64,000 nucleotides of DNA from Enteractinococcus fodinae (lineage in GTDB: Bacteria > Actinomycetota > Actinomycetes > Actinomycetales > Micrococcaceae), in NCBI RefSeq assembly GCF_031458395.1, contig NZ_JAVDYJ010000001.1, forward strand, positions 1,550,001 to 1,614,000, in the 5' to 3' direction. Position numbers and translations under genes: made by a program. The notes below the pieces were generated by a model, which ran no database searches, had not been told where the DNA came from, and saw nothing but the letters and a program-made list of their open reading frames with translations. The first letter of the stretch is position 1. Each line of letters opens with the position of its first letter. Shown here in pieces: positions 49,813 to 59,648 of this stretch.

Positions 49813-51174
49813 GTGACAACTAGTCAACAACCCGACGCCCCAAAACCAGCGGCTCCAAAACCAGGCGTAGTAACTCCTGCAGCAGTAACTCCGGTTGCTC
49901 CTGTAGCGCCGACTCCGGCCTACACCTCGGATATCGAGGAAGCTAAGCAATTTGCTGAGGTTTCTGCCGAAGGTGTCGTCACGCTGCTTGATGGCGACGA
50001 AAAGGTCGAGGTCGGTCAAGTGCCCGATGCATCTGAACAGGATGCTCTGGCATATTACGTGCGCAAGTATGACGAGGTGATGACGCAACTCCAACTGTTG
50101 AAACAGCGTCTTGACACTGATGTAGCGAATCAGGAACTCGAAAAAACGCTAAATCAAATTGATGAACTCATCATCGCACGCCAGATGGTCGGAGACATGA
50201 CGAAACTGCGGGAATTCTCCAAGCAGCTTCGGGATCAACTTGCAGAACGTCGTGCAAAACAGCAAGCAGAGCGTGAAAAGGCACTCGCGGAACAACAGGC
50301 CGCACGAGAAAAAATCGTGGAACGTGCCGAGAAACTGGCTGAGCAAGATCCTGACAAGACCCAGTGGAAACACTCCACAGCTCAGATGCGTCAACTATTC
50401 GATGAATGGCGTGACGTGCAAAAGTCGGGCCCACGGTTGCCCCGCGCTACCGAAGACGACTTGTGGAAGCGGTTCCGTTCAGCCCGTAATACATTTGAAA
50501 AAAACCGGCGCGCTTTCTTCTCACAGCTCGATGCACGCAATGCTGAAGCTAAGAAGACCAAAGAAGACCTGATCGCTCGGGCTGAAGCTTTGCAGGACTC
50601 CACCGACTGGGGTCCCACCACCTTGAAATACCGCGACCTCATGAATGAGTGGAAGAAATCTCCACGAGCATCGCGCAAAGACGATGATGCGCTGTGGACA
50701 CGTTTCCGTGCAGCTCAGGATGTGTTCTTTCAAGCTCGTGATGCGGCCAACGCTGAAGTTGACCGTGAATACGAAGCGAATTTGAAGGTCAAAGAGCAGA
50801 TTCTTCAAGATGCACAGCAGCACCTGCCGTTCAAGAACTTGGAGACGGCTCGCAAGGTTATGCAAGATGTGAGAAAGCGCTGGGACGATGCCGGGCGGGT
50901 ACCACGCAAAGATATGTCCAGGATGGAAGGCGAGCTATCGAAATTAGAACGCGCCTTCAATGAACTCGAGCAGGAACACTGGCGGAAGACTGATCCGGAG
51001 ACCAAGGCTCGGACCAATTCAGCCCTGGTGCAGCTCGAAGAGAGCATAGCCCAGCTCGAAGCCGACCTGGCAGCCGCTCAAGAAGCCGGTGATGAGCAGA
51101 AAATTGCAGCGGCCCAGGAGGCCCTGGACGCACGCCGTCAGTGGCTGGATGTCGTTCGGGCCGCAGGGGAATAA
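49813..51174 (+). CDS. DUF349 coiled-coil protein
   Basis: Protein of 453 residues, mostly charged helix. The Pro/Ala-rich N-terminus (about 1-40) is followed by a helical linker and DUF349 repeats, seen as units around KHSTAQMRQLFDEWRDVQKS, TTLKYRDLMNEWKKSPRASR and ARKVMQDVRKRWDDAGRVPR, each carrying a W-K-x-(S/G) pattern. The start is GTG at 49813. A gene of this type lies opposite rel in many actinobacteria. The biochemical function is unknown; a role in RNA or envelope stress has been guessed for distant relatives. A classic terminator follows. Confidence 0.88.
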   Translation: MTTSQQPDAPKPAAPKPGVVTPAAVTPVAPVAPTPAYTSDIEEAKQFAEVSAEGVVTLLDGDEKVEVGQVPDASEQDALAYYVRKYDEVMTQLQLLKQRLDTDVANQELEKTLNQIDELIIARQMVGDMTKLREFSKQLRDQLAERRAKQQAEREKALAEQQAAREKIVERAEKLAEQDPDKTQWKHSTAQMRQLFDEWRDVQKSGPRLPRATEDDLWKRFRSARNTFEKNRRAFFSQLDARNAEAKKTKEDLIARAEALQDSTDWGPTTLKYRDLMNEWKKSPRASRKDDDALWTRFRAAQDVFFQARDAANAEVDREYEANLKVKEQILQDAQQHLPFKNLETARKVMQDVRKRWDDAGRVPRKDMSRMEGELSKLERAFNELEQEHWRKTDPETKARTNSALVQLEESIAQLEADLAAAQEAGDEQKIAAAQEALDARRQWLDVVRAAGE

Positions 51175-51207
51175 GGCACCAACCACTCCGCCTGAGACGT
51201 TATCCAC

Positions 51208-51246
51208 AGCTTCGGCCAACTCACCGTTGGCCGAAGCTGTTTTTTG
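51208..51246 (+). terminator. Rho-independent terminator of the DUF349 gene
   Basis: AGCTTCGGCCAA (51208-51219) and TTGGCCGAAGCT (51227-51238) form a 12-bp perfect stem with a seven-base loop, followed by GTTTTTTG. This is the clearest intrinsic terminator in the window. The next gene starts 14 bases later. Confidence 0.92.
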
Positions 51247-51259
51247 TCATCATAGCGGT

Positions 51260-51871
51260 ATGACGTTTTTTGATTCAGAATCTCCCTGGACCATCACCAA
51301 CGACTACGACCTCTATGTTCCCCACAACCCATATACCGCTTCTGAACTCTCCGCAATGGCATACCAAGGTGTGCTGCGGCCGCAATTTGGTCCCTACTAC
51401 GTTGACAGTAACCAACCGGATACCCCCTCTCAGCGTGCCAAGAGCGTCCGGATGGTCGGAGAGCAGCTTATCGACGGGAGTTGGACCGCGACCCTGCTGA
51501 CCGCTGCGTGGATATACCTTGGTGGACAAGCTCCAGAGATGTTCGAAGCCGCCACGGCGGTGGCGCATCGCGGAAAGTCCCGGTCCACCGTGATGCCCAC
51601 TGCGTTACGGCAGTGCGACTACCTCGGTGATGAAAGCATTCACGAAGACGATCTGCGTGTCATTGGAGGGGTGGTGGTCACCAGTCCCGAATTAACGATA
51701 GAAGATCTGTTACGCCTCGGTGGACGCACACGTCACCAGGACCAAGCTCGTCGCTTAGGCGCCTTGACCGACCGCGACCGTCTGGAACAACGCTTGACAT
51801 CGGCGGGACTTGGTCCAGAGGCGGCTCACATATTGCAAGATCGCAACGCACCAGACCTTCAAACTGTCTGA
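51260..51871 (+). CDS. Conserved protein of unknown function next to rel
   Basis: Protein of 203 residues starting at the ATG at 51260; the frame runs further back through the terminator but that part is not protein-like. The N-terminal half contains YTASELSAMAYQGVLRPQFG and AKSVRMVGEQLIDGSWTATL; the middle has a small DNA-binding-like helix pattern, and the end is LTSAGLGPEAAHILQD. It converges on rel with 20 bases between. I recall similar proteins as conserved in Micrococcales and sometimes labelled AbiEi-like; I cannot support a toxin-antitoxin role from this sequence. Confidence 0.65.
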   Translation: MTFFDSESPWTITNDYDLYVPHNPYTASELSAMAYQGVLRPQFGPYYVDSNQPDTPSQRAKSVRMVGEQLIDGSWTATLLTAAWIYLGGQAPEMFEAATAVAHRGKSRSTVMPTALRQCDYLGDESIHEDDLRVIGGVVVTSPELTIEDLLRLGGRTRHQDQARRLGALTDRDRLEQRLTSAGLGPEAAHILQDRNAPDLQTV

Positions 51872-51891
51872 GAGCAGTTAACGTTGTTCCG

Positions 51892-54189
51892 TCACGAAGT
51901 AGACTTTTTACGGTCTGAACGGCGGTACACATCATACACACCATCGACTTGCCGCACGGCATTCATCAGATGATCAAGATGATCGGTGTCGCCCATTTCA
52001 AAGACAAAACTTGTCTCCGCTACCCTGTCGCGCCGGGTTTTCACATTTGCGCTTAATATATTGACGTGATGATCCGAAAGTACTGCTGTGAGGTCGGATA
52101 ACAGCTGCTTTCGGTCAAGCGCCAATACCAAAATATCAACGTTGAAGGTTGCGTCCGAACTCGGGGCCCACTGTACCTCGAGGATCCTATCCCGTTCAGG
52201 GGTGTTGACGATGTTCAAACAATCTTTCCGATGCACAGAAATACCAGACCCACGGGTCACGAAACCGATAATCTCATCGGATGGAACCGGCGTACAACAG
52301 CGGGCCAACTTCGCCATGACATCTCCCGCACCGGGCACGACAATACCTGAGTCGGTGTGGCGGGATGGGTGTGGGATGGTTGGGATGGCGACAGTATCCG
52401 GTTCCGGTTCTGGTCTTTCATCTTCCGGTACAAGAATCTGCTCAATATGTTTAAACACATTCTGCAAGGAGATGGAGCCCTCGCCGACAGCAGCATACAG
52501 CGCCTGGATGTCTTCATAGTTCAACCGCTCGACAACCTGACTCAGGGTGTCGGTGCTCAGCATCTGTTGCAAGGGTAAGGTGTGCTTGCGCGCTTCCTTC
52601 GTGAGCAGTTCTTTGCCACGTTCGATAACCTCATCACGACGCTCTTTGGAAAACCAGTGGCGAATACGGTTACGCGCACGCCCGGAGCGCACAAAACCCA
52701 ACCAGTCTTGCGAGGGGCCGGCATTTTCGTCCTTGTCGGTGAATATCTCGACAGAGTCGCCGTGGTTCAAGACCGTGTTCAACGGCACGAGGCGGTCATT
52801 GACCCGTGCGCCTACGGTGCGGTGACCCACCTGGGTGTGCACACTATAGGCGAAATCGACAGGTGTTGACCCGGAGGGAAGAGCCTTGATCTCGCCCTTA
52901 GGTGTAAAGACATAGACCTCGGAGGAGCCAATCTCCGTGCGTAGTGAATCGAGAAAATCATTCGGATCAGAAGCATCTTGTTGCCAGTCCAGCACGGTTT
53001 TGAGCCAACCGGGAGTTTGTGCCTCAGCACTACCCGCGCGCTTATAGATCCAGTGGGCAGCGACGCCGTATTCAGCGCGGTGGTGCATTTCATGAGTCCT
53101 GATCTGAATTTCGACTCGCTTGCCACCAGGTCCGATAACCGTGGTATGTAACGACTGATACATGTTGAACTTCGGCATCGCGATATAGTCTTTGAAGCGA
53201 CCAGGAATCGGTGACCACCGCGCATGTAATGCACCGAGGACTGCATAACAGTCACGTACTGACTCAACGAGCACACGGATGCCCAGCAAGTCGTAAATCT
53301 CGTTGAACTCTTTGTCTTGTTCCTGCATTTTTTGGTAGATCGAATAATAATGTTTCGACCGACCTGTCACCGTGGCTCGGATCTTAACGGAACGAAGCTC
53401 TTTCTCAACCTGTTCGGTCAGGTTCGCGACAATCTTCTGTCGTTGTGGCGTGCGCTCCCCCACCAGCCGTACGATCTCGGCGTATACCTTCGGCCACAGC
53501 GCAGCAAACGACAGATCTTCAAGTTCCCACTTAATGGTGTTCAGACCCAGTCGGTGCGCCAGGGCCGCGTAGATCTCCAAGGTTTCTTTCGCCTTACGTG
53601 CAGACGACTCTGGAGCTACGTACCGCCAGGTTCTGGCGTTATGCAAACGGTCTGCAAGCTTGATCATCAACACGCGCACATCTTTGGCCATGGCGATGAT
53701 CATTTTGCGCACAGTTTCCGCTTCGGCGGCTGAACCAAATTCCACGCGATCCAATTTCGTGACGCCATCAACGAGCAGCGCTACATCGGGGCCAAAGTCT
53801 TTGGTGAGCTGTTCGAGGGTGTAGTCAGTGTCTTCCACGGTGTCGTGCAGCAGCGCAGCGATCAACGTTTCACCGGTCAACCCAAGTTCGGCCAAAATAG
53901 TTGCCACTGCAACGGGGTGGGTAATGTATGGGTCGCCAGATTTTCGGAATTGCTCGCGATGATGATAATTCGCGACGTTAAAGGCGCGGATGATGGGGGT
54001 GATGTCGTCTTTGGGGTGGCGAACCTTCAGGGTGCGTATCAGTGGTTCAAGCAGCGGTGAGTAACCGCGCCCTGTCAAGCGGGCGAACCGGCCAAAACCC
54101 CGCGCCGGGGTTGTCTCGGCAGCGCCCTTTTGCTTTCGGTCATGCGAAGCGGGCTGAGTTGAAGCCACGGTCCCTCCCCTCGGGGTCAT
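51892..54189 (-). CDS. rel: Bifunctional (p)ppGpp synthetase/hydrolase Rel
   Basis: Long RSH enzyme of 765 residues. The HD hydrolase domain is intact (YITHPVAVATILAEL, ALLHDTVEDTDYT, IKLADRLHNARTW), as is the synthetase domain (GRSKHYYSIYQKM, FKDYIAMPKFNMYQSLHTTV). A TGS domain (VYVFTPKGEIKALPSGSTPV, about 435-490), a zinc-finger or helical segment (RCCTPVPSDEIIGFVTRGSG) and a C-terminal ACT domain (about 690-765) follow. Both activities should therefore be present, setting the stringent response. The apt gene often found upstream in actinobacteria is missing here. Confidence 0.96.
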   Translation of the reverse strand: MTPRGGTVASTQPASHDRKQKGAAETTPARGFGRFARLTGRGYSPLLEPLIRTLKVRHPKDDITPIIRAFNVANYHHREQFRKSGDPYITHPVAVATILAELGLTGETLIAALLHDTVEDTDYTLEQLTKDFGPDVALLVDGVTKLDRVEFGSAAEAETVRKMIIAMAKDVRVLMIKLADRLHNARTWRYVAPESSARKAKETLEIYAALAHRLGLNTIKWELEDLSFAALWPKVYAEIVRLVGERTPQRQKIVANLTEQVEKELRSVKIRATVTGRSKHYYSIYQKMQEQDKEFNEIYDLLGIRVLVESVRDCYAVLGALHARWSPIPGRFKDYIAMPKFNMYQSLHTTVIGPGGKRVEIQIRTHEMHHRAEYGVAAHWIYKRAGSAEAQTPGWLKTVLDWQQDASDPNDFLDSLRTEIGSSEVYVFTPKGEIKALPSGSTPVDFAYSVHTQVGHRTVGARVNDRLVPLNTVLNHGDSVEIFTDKDENAGPSQDWLGFVRSGRARNRIRHWFSKERRDEVIERGKELLTKEARKHTLPLQQMLSTDTLSQVVERLNYEDIQALYAAVGEGSISLQNVFKHIEQILVPEDERPEPEPDTVAIPTIPHPSRHTDSGIVVPGAGDVMAKLARCCTPVPSDEIIGFVTRGSGISVHRKDCLNIVNTPERDRILEVQWAPSSDATFNVDILVLALDRKQLLSDLTAVLSDHHVNILSANVKTRRDRVAETSFVFEMGDTDHLDHLMNAVRQVDGVYDVYRRSDRKKSTS

Positions 54190-54270
54190 CCTCCACTGTA
54201 ACCGATAAGTCTACTCCGCTACACGAGGTCACCACGAATTCTTAGCTACATTCGAACACGAAATTTAACG

Positions 54271-54334
54271 TCTGCTGTCCTGCAGCTTGTTGCCAAGGCT
54301 ACAGGACAGCAGAATCTAGTGACAGGACGGCAGA
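54271..54334 (-). terminator. Hairpin with a duplicated arm after secF
   Basis: TCTGCTGTCCTG (54271-54282) pairs exactly with CAGGACAGCAGA (54302-54313), and the inner bases AGCTTG and CAAGGCT extend the stem around TTGC. A second near-copy of the right arm, CAGGACGGCAGA, lies at 54323-54334, ending at the secF stop. On the mRNA the two 5' arms compete for one 3' arm. A weak AT-rich run (TTAAATTT) follows. Most likely the secDF terminator. Confidence 0.7.
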
Positions 54335-55363
54335 TTAGGTAGCGGTATTTGTTGACGCCTCGTCGTCGAGAGCGATGTCCGCGTTGCCAGTATTGCGCTG
54401 ACGCAGGATGCGTTGGTCGCGTTGACGGATACTGTCATCGTTTCGACGGAAGAGTGCATACAGCGGTGCTTGGATGAACAAGGTGGCGACCGTACCGACG
54501 ATGATACCGACGAAAATGGACAGGGAAATATCACGCAGCGTGCCGGCACCCAGCAGCCCAGCACCGATGAACAGGATAGACCCGACCGGCAAGATACCCA
54601 CGATGGACGTGGTAATGGAACGAACTAGAGTCTGGTTAACCGCGAGATTAACCAACTCGCTGAAGGTTCGTGTCCGGTCTTCTTCGAGACGCTGAGTATT
54701 TTCTCGGATCTTATCGAAGACGACGACGGTGTCGTAGAGCGAGTACGACAAGATTAATAGGAACCCGATAATCGCCGGCGGTGTGACCTCGAATCCTACT
54801 GCGCCGTAAATACCCACCGTGAGCATGACGACATAGATGAGGCCGATAATAGCGGCAGCTGACATCTTCCAGGTGCGGAAGTAGAACGCTAGATATAGGG
54901 CTACCAGGACGAGAAAGACAATAAGCCCGATAAACATTTGTTCGGATACCGCGGCACCCCATGTCGGACCCACGAAGTTCGAGGTGACTTGGTCAGCTGA
55001 GACGTTATAACCATCCTCGAGGTTGCTTGCCACTTGAAGGGTTTGTTCATCTGTCAGCTCGGCGGTCTGCACCCGAATCGTACCGGGAGCGATATTGGTC
55101 GCGGTTGCCTCCGCTTCGGGGATGACTTCGGCAACGGCTTGTTCACCAATGAGCGGATCGGTATTCTCCACAGCTGAGACGGTGAATTCGGATCCCCCAC
55201 GGAACTCGATGCCCAAGTTGAATCCGCCGCGCAATGCAGTAATGCCACCGGCTGCGGCCAACAGAATCAGAGCTACAACAAACCATGTCTTCCATTTGTG
55301 CACAAACGGGTACGAGGTCTTGCCCGTATAGAGCTCATTCCCCCACGTTGCTAAGCGACTCAT
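54335..55363 (-). CDS. secF: Protein translocase subunit SecF
   Basis: SecF, 342 residues, uses the proton gradient to pull preproteins through SecYEG. Hydrophobic segments: one near 28-48, then five between about 155 and 320. The periplasmic P1 region contains FNLGIEFRGGSEFTVS, the membrane domain has GYSLYDTVVVFDKIRENT as LSYSLYDTVVVFDKIREN, and TLRDISLSIFVGIIVGT is late. The C-terminal tail is charged. It starts inside the last four bases of secD. Confidence 0.94.
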   Translation of the reverse strand: MSRLATWGNELYTGKTSYPFVHKWKTWFVVALILLAAAGGITALRGGFNLGIEFRGGSEFTVSAVENTDPLIGEQAVAEVIPEAEATATNIAPGTIRVQTAELTDEQTLQVASNLEDGYNVSADQVTSNFVGPTWGAAVSEQMFIGLIVFLVLVALYLAFYFRTWKMSAAAIIGLIYVVMLTVGIYGAVGFEVTPPAIIGFLLILSYSLYDTVVVFDKIRENTQRLEEDRTRTFSELVNLAVNQTLVRSITTSIVGILPVGSILFIGAGLLGAGTLRDISLSIFVGIIVGTVATLFIQAPLYALFRRNDDSIRQRDQRILRQRNTGNADIALDDEASTNTAT

Positions 55364-57099
55364 GACTCCTCCTGTGCAGGCTCACGCTCTGCAGATTTCG
55401 ATGATTGCAAGGCCGCCTCGCGTTCGGCAGCGCGACGCTCCGCAATCGTTTGTCGTCGCTGCGCTTCTTTGCCAGAGCGCTTGTTTTTCTTCTGTCGGTG
55501 CTCTTTGACTTCGCCTTCAGGACGGAACTCACGTACTCGGCCTGCCCCCTGATAGAGCGGCTTTTGACCCAGCAGAGACGGATCCATACCAGACATCGGA
55601 TGACCGCTGGCAAAGAACTTGGTCTTTGCCAACAGCTGCATCACGGGGTGGGTGAATAAGAAGACCACAATGAGGTCCGCGATGGAGGTCAATCCCAGGG
55701 TAAATGCGAAACCGCGGACGTTGCCCACGGCAACGAAGAACAACACGACGGAAGCCAAAATATTGACGAGCTTCGAGACCGTAATGGTCCGCTTGGCACG
55801 GTCCCAGCCATAGTTCACGGCTGAGTCAAATGGACGGCCATTACGCATCTCATCTTTAATGCGCTCGAAGTAGACGATGAATGAGTCAGCGGTCAGCCCG
55901 ATTGAGACGATAATCCCGGCAATTCCGGCCAGTGAGAGCCGATAGTTATCTGACCAACCGAGAAGCACAATCGCCAGGTAGGTTATCAATCCCATGATTC
56001 CAATGGAGATCAATGTGACCAGGCCAAGCGCCCGATACTGGAAGAATTGGTAGATGGCGACTAAGGCCAGGCCAATAAGTCCGGCGATCAGACCCCAGAA
56101 CAGTTGGTCTTGACCAAGGGTTGCTGAAATCTGTTGTTCCGACTCAACTTCGAATGAGATCGGTAGTGCTCCGTATTCGAGCTGTTCTGCAAGCTGAGCA
56201 GCGCGTTCTTCGTCGAAACTACCTGAAATTTGGGCGCGTCCATCGGTGATGACGGCTTGTGATGCCGGCGCTGAGACTATTTGTCCATCTAGCAGGATCG
56301 CGAACTGATTCTGTGGTGGGTTCATGCCCGTGAGGCGTTGTGTCACCTCGCGAAAGGCTTCAGCTCCCTCATCCTCAAAGGCTATATTGACAACCCACTG
56401 ACTCGAAGCCACACCGGTTGGCGTCTGTGCCATTCCATGATCGGCCGAATCAATTTGATCGCCAGAAATCTCCAGCGGACCCAGAATGTATTTCACGCCC
56501 ATCTCGAAATCACAGGCAACTACGGCTTCATCAGCGGGCAGATCATCACGCACTTGGCCGGCATCGGGTGCTGTGCAATCGTGCGTTTGAAATTCATCGT
56601 AGAGTTCCGGGGTGACCCAGTTGGGGTCCGAACCGTGTTCGGGCGTAGCCTCAGGTTCTGGAATGTCAGATACATCGACTTGCTCTTCTTCAGGCACGGC
56701 GGTGAAGGGTCCCTGCGTGATGACCGAACGGAATTCCATGTTGGCTGAAGCCTGAATGAGTTCTCGGGTCTGTTCGTCTGGGCTACCGGGCATGGAGACG
56801 ACAACGTTATTGTCGCCTTGCGTGTTGATCTCTGCTTCTGAGACCCCCGTCCCGTCGACGCGTTGCCGGATGATCTCCACGGCCTGACTCATCTGCTCAG
56901 AGGTCACATCTTCACCGGTGGCTGTTTCTGGGGACAGTACCATCTGGGTACCGCCCTCAAGGTCCAGGGCCAGCAACGGGGTGCCGTCAGTATTGTTGGT
57001 CGCGATACCAATTCCCATGATGGCGCTGAGGCCAACAATGATTGCGGCTAGCCATGCCAGGGATCGTCGGGCGCGAGATTGCGGGGTCTTAGACGCCAT
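55360..57099 (-). CDS. secD: Protein translocase subunit SecD
   Basis: SecD of 579 residues. The first membrane helix is near 16-32 (LAWLAAIIVGLSAIMGI); DLEGGTQMVLSPE begins the large P1 domain (about 45-320). Five membrane helices follow, with GLTADSFIVYFERIKDEM as the conserved motif between them. The basic C-terminal tail (about 530-579) is family-variable. It follows yajC on the same strand and overlaps secF by four bases, so yajC-secD-secF form one unit. Confidence 0.95.
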   Translation of the reverse strand: MASKTPQSRARRSLAWLAAIIVGLSAIMGIGIATNNTDGTPLLALDLEGGTQMVLSPETATGEDVTSEQMSQAVEIIRQRVDGTGVSEAEINTQGDNNVVVSMPGSPDEQTRELIQASANMEFRSVITQGPFTAVPEEEQVDVSDIPEPEATPEHGSDPNWVTPELYDEFQTHDCTAPDAGQVRDDLPADEAVVACDFEMGVKYILGPLEISGDQIDSADHGMAQTPTGVASSQWVVNIAFEDEGAEAFREVTQRLTGMNPPQNQFAILLDGQIVSAPASQAVITDGRAQISGSFDEERAAQLAEQLEYGALPISFEVESEQQISATLGQDQLFWGLIAGLIGLALVAIYQFFQYRALGLVTLISIGIMGLITYLAIVLLGWSDNYRLSLAGIAGIIVSIGLTADSFIVYFERIKDEMRNGRPFDSAVNYGWDRAKRTITVSKLVNILASVVLFFVAVGNVRGFAFTLGLTSIADLIVVFLFTHPVMQLLAKTKFFASGHPMSGMDPSLLGQKPLYQGAGRVREFRPEGEVKEHRQKKNKRSGKEAQRRQTIAERRAAEREAALQSSKSAEREPAQEES

Positions 57100-57149
57100 A
57101 GAGTTTAGGGACTTTCAATATTCTGTTCGTCGAATGAAGTTGCTAGGGT

Positions 57150-57608
57150 CTAGCGGTCGCGATCATCGCGGGGATCGTTATACTCGGAGCCATAGTCGGA
57201 GTTCTTGGTGTCAGGACCAGCTTGCTCAGGGTAATCCGGAATGTCATCAACGGTGATATCCGATTCCGGCAGCTGCTCTGGATCAGTTTCTTCCACCACT
57301 TGACCGATGGCTTGTAGGTGTATGGTCGCGTACTGACCAGGTGAAAGTTCCATGATGGCTTTGTTATCGTCATGGTCTACCTGTGTGATGGTCCCGAAAA
57401 GACCGAAGGTGGTCATAACTTCCATACCCGGCTGCAGCGACGCGCGCTGCTCTTGCTGGGTCTTCATAGCTTTACGGCTACGCCGGATCATCATGAAGAA
57501 CAGCAAGGCAAGCACCGCTAGCATCAGCAGCATGAACATGCCTGAACCGCCTTCTTGGCCGCCTTGGGCTTGTGCCACAACGGTGGTTAACTCAGCGTTA
57601 TTAATCAT
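57150..57608 (-). CDS. yajC: Preprotein translocase accessory protein YajC
   Basis: YajC, 152 residues: one membrane helix (MFMLLMLAVLALLFFMMIRR, about 24-43), then the beta-sheet domain with SLQPGMEVMTTFGLFGTITQ and VDHDDNKAIMELSPG. The C-terminal tail (about 105-152) is long and acidic, ending NDPRDDRDR, which is common in actinobacteria. It associates with SecDF. A 162-base gap to ruvB probably holds its promoter. Confidence 0.9.
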   Translation of the reverse strand: MINNAELTTVVAQAQGGQEGGSGMFMLLMLAVLALLFFMMIRRSRKAMKTQQEQRASLQPGMEVMTTFGLFGTITQVDHDDNKAIMELSPGQYATIHLQAIGQVVEETDPEQLPESDITVDDIPDYPEQAGPDTKNSDYGSEYNDPRDDRDR

Positions 57609-57770
57609 CAGTAATCTACCAACTATCTAGGTCGTATTCGTGCTCGGTCGGCACGCACGGAAAACTACCGCCCAGCGGCAATTAACACATATTGTCTGAG
57701 CCTATCCTAATGGTCCATAGGAAATAGCGTGAATTCTGGGACCGGATCTTCGATCAAATGCGGTGACGTG

Positions 57771-58937
57771 TCAGTCTCGGTCCTCAAAATATAAGATCCC
57801 GTCGAGGTTTTCTTGGTGTAGTGAACCAGCTGGTTCCGTGTTAAGTCGTGATGAGTCGCCCATAGCGGTCTCTTCAGGAATCAGGGACCATAACCCCTGG
57901 GTCGAGGTATCTTCTGGTGGGGTCAACCCTAGATGTTCCCAAGCCGCGGGCATCGCGATCCTGCCACGAGGAGTTCTACCGAGTAAACCCTCTCGCACTA
58001 AATAGGGCTCTGCCACTGTTTCGACCGTTTCGACTTCTTCTCCCACGGCAATCGCCAGAGTCGAAAGTCCCACCGGGCCGCCATGAAACTTCGTACATAA
58101 CGCATCAAGCACGGAGCGGTCTAGGCGATCCAATCCCCGCGAGTCCACTTCATACATATCGAGAGCTGCGGCAGCTGCTCGGGCGTCAACGTCAGATAAC
58201 TGGTTGACTAAAGCCCAGTCCCGCACACGACGTAGCAGTCGATTGGCGATACGAGGCGTGCCGCGAGAACGCGTTGCAATTTCGGTAAACGCCTCGGAGG
58301 TAAGGTGCATATCAAGCATCGTGGCAGATCTGCGCAGCACCAATTCGAGCTCGTCGTTGGAGTAGAAATCCAGATGTCCTGTAAACCCGAATCGATCCCG
58401 GAGCGGTCCGGGCAGCAAGCCGGCCCGCGTGGTGGCGCCCACGATCGTAAAATGTGGTAACTCCAGAGGGATGGAGGTCGCCCCGGCGCCTTTGCCTACG
58501 ACGATGTCGACTCGGAAATCTTCCATGGCCATGTACAGCATTTCTTCGGCTGGCCTGGACATGCGGTGAATTTCGTCCAAAAACAGCACTTCACCTTCGG
58601 TCAGTGAAGATAAGATGGCAGCAAGGTCCCCTGAATGTTGTATAGCGGGACCCGAGGAGATGCGTAGTGGGGCGTTCATTTCTTCTGCCACGATCATCGA
58701 TAGCGTGGTTTTACCCAGCCCTGGCGGCCCGGACAACAGGATGTGATCTGCTGTCGCACCGCGCAGTTTCGCTGCTTCTAATACTAAAGACAGTTGATTT
58801 CGGACTCGGTGCTGGCCCACGAACTCCGCAAGATGTTTGGGCCGTAATGCCGCTTCGACTTCACGTTCTTCGCTCATGGAGCTTCCGGCAACGATCCGAT
58901 CGTCACCTTGTTCTGGGGAGAATCCGCCGGTAGTCAT
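57771..58937 (-). CDS. ruvB: Holliday junction branch migration ATPase RuvB
   Basis: RuvB of 388 residues. Walker A is [18 protein letters not shown], Walker B is [17 protein letters not shown] and the sensor region [20 protein letters not shown]. The winged-helix end carries [17 protein letters not shown] and [20 protein letters not shown]. The last 45 residues are a tail longer than usual. Its start is three bases after the ruvA stop, so ruvC-ruvA-ruvB form one unit. Confidence 0.97.
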   Translation of the reverse strand: MTTGGFSPEQGDDRIVAGSSMSEEREVEAALRPKHLAEFVGQHRVRNQLSLVLEAAKLRGATADHILLSGPPGLGKTTLSMIVAEEMNAPLRISSGPAIQHSGDLAAILSSLTEGEVLFLDEIHRMSRPAEEMLYMAMEDFRVDIVVGKGAGATSIPLELPHFTIVGATTRAGLLPGPLRDRFGFTGHLDFYSNDELELVLRRSATMLDMHLTSEAFTEIATRSRGTPRIANRLLRRVRDWALVNQLSDVDARAAAAALDMYEVDSRGLDRLDRSVLDALCTKFHGGPVGLSTLAIAVGEEVETVETVAEPYLVREGLLGRTPRGRIAMPAAWEHLGLTPPEDTSTQGLWSLIPEETAMGDSSRLNTEPAGSLHQENLDGILYFEDRD

Positions 58938-58940
58938 AGA

Positions 58941-59573
58941 TTAGTGTCTCTGCCTTGTCTGGCCTTCACCGAGGTTCTGCAGGGTTGCTCGGAGTGCGGC
59001 CGATACATCAGTTGAGGTCGCCAATTCTGGATCATTGTCAAGGGCATGCTGAATGCCCTTGAGCGCATCTTTTTCGCTCCACCCTAAGCCCACCAGAGCT
59101 TGTTGAACTTGTTCTTTCCAGGAGGGCTCTGCCCCGCGAGGCGCGCCTGATGCGGGTGCATCGGGTTCCTCGCGTGGTACGAGCTTGCCTGAGAGCTCTA
59201 GAATAATGCGGCGAGCAGATTTTGGTCCGATTCCTGGCACTTTTGTGAATGCCTTATCGTCCTGTTGATCGATACTTTGTCGAACTTCGTCAGGATGGTA
59301 AACGGAGAGTACCGCAAGCGCAATGCGGGGTCCGATGCCCGAGACCGTCATCATAGTTTCAAAAATCTCGCGCTCGTCGGCGGTACCAAAACCGTACAAG
59401 ACCGGATTGTCATCGCGGATCAGCAAGAGCGTCTGAACGCTGATATCTTGACCCAAGCGCAGCGCAGACAGGGTGGTTGGGCTAGCCGAAAACACGTATC
59501 CGACGCCGCCTACCGCAATGACAGCATGGTCGATGCCAATGTGTTGGATTTCGCCGGTGAGCGACGAGATCAT
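58941..59573 (-). CDS. ruvA: Holliday junction DNA helicase subunit RuvA
   Basis: RuvA, 210 residues, tetramerises on Holliday junctions and loads RuvB. The N-terminal OB fold begins MISSLTGEIQHIGIDHAVIA; two helix-hairpin-helix motifs follow (TVSGIGPRIALAVLS and VPGIGPKSARRIILELSGKL), and domain III at the C-terminus has ALVGLGWSEKDALKGIQ. It lies 75 bases after ruvC. Confidence 0.96.
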   Translation of the reverse strand: MISSLTGEIQHIGIDHAVIAVGGVGYVFSASPTTLSALRLGQDISVQTLLLIRDDNPVLYGFGTADEREIFETMMTVSGIGPRIALAVLSVYHPDEVRQSIDQQDDKAFTKVPGIGPKSARRIILELSGKLVPREEPDAPASGAPRGAEPSWKEQVQQALVGLGWSEKDALKGIQHALDNDPELATSTDVSAALRATLQNLGEGQTRQRH

Positions 59574-59648
59574 GTGTGCTCCCTCTGATGGTCCGAGCCA
59601 TCGCTAACCGTGGGGGCAAACTTTCGGGTTGTACCCACACGTAAGTAA

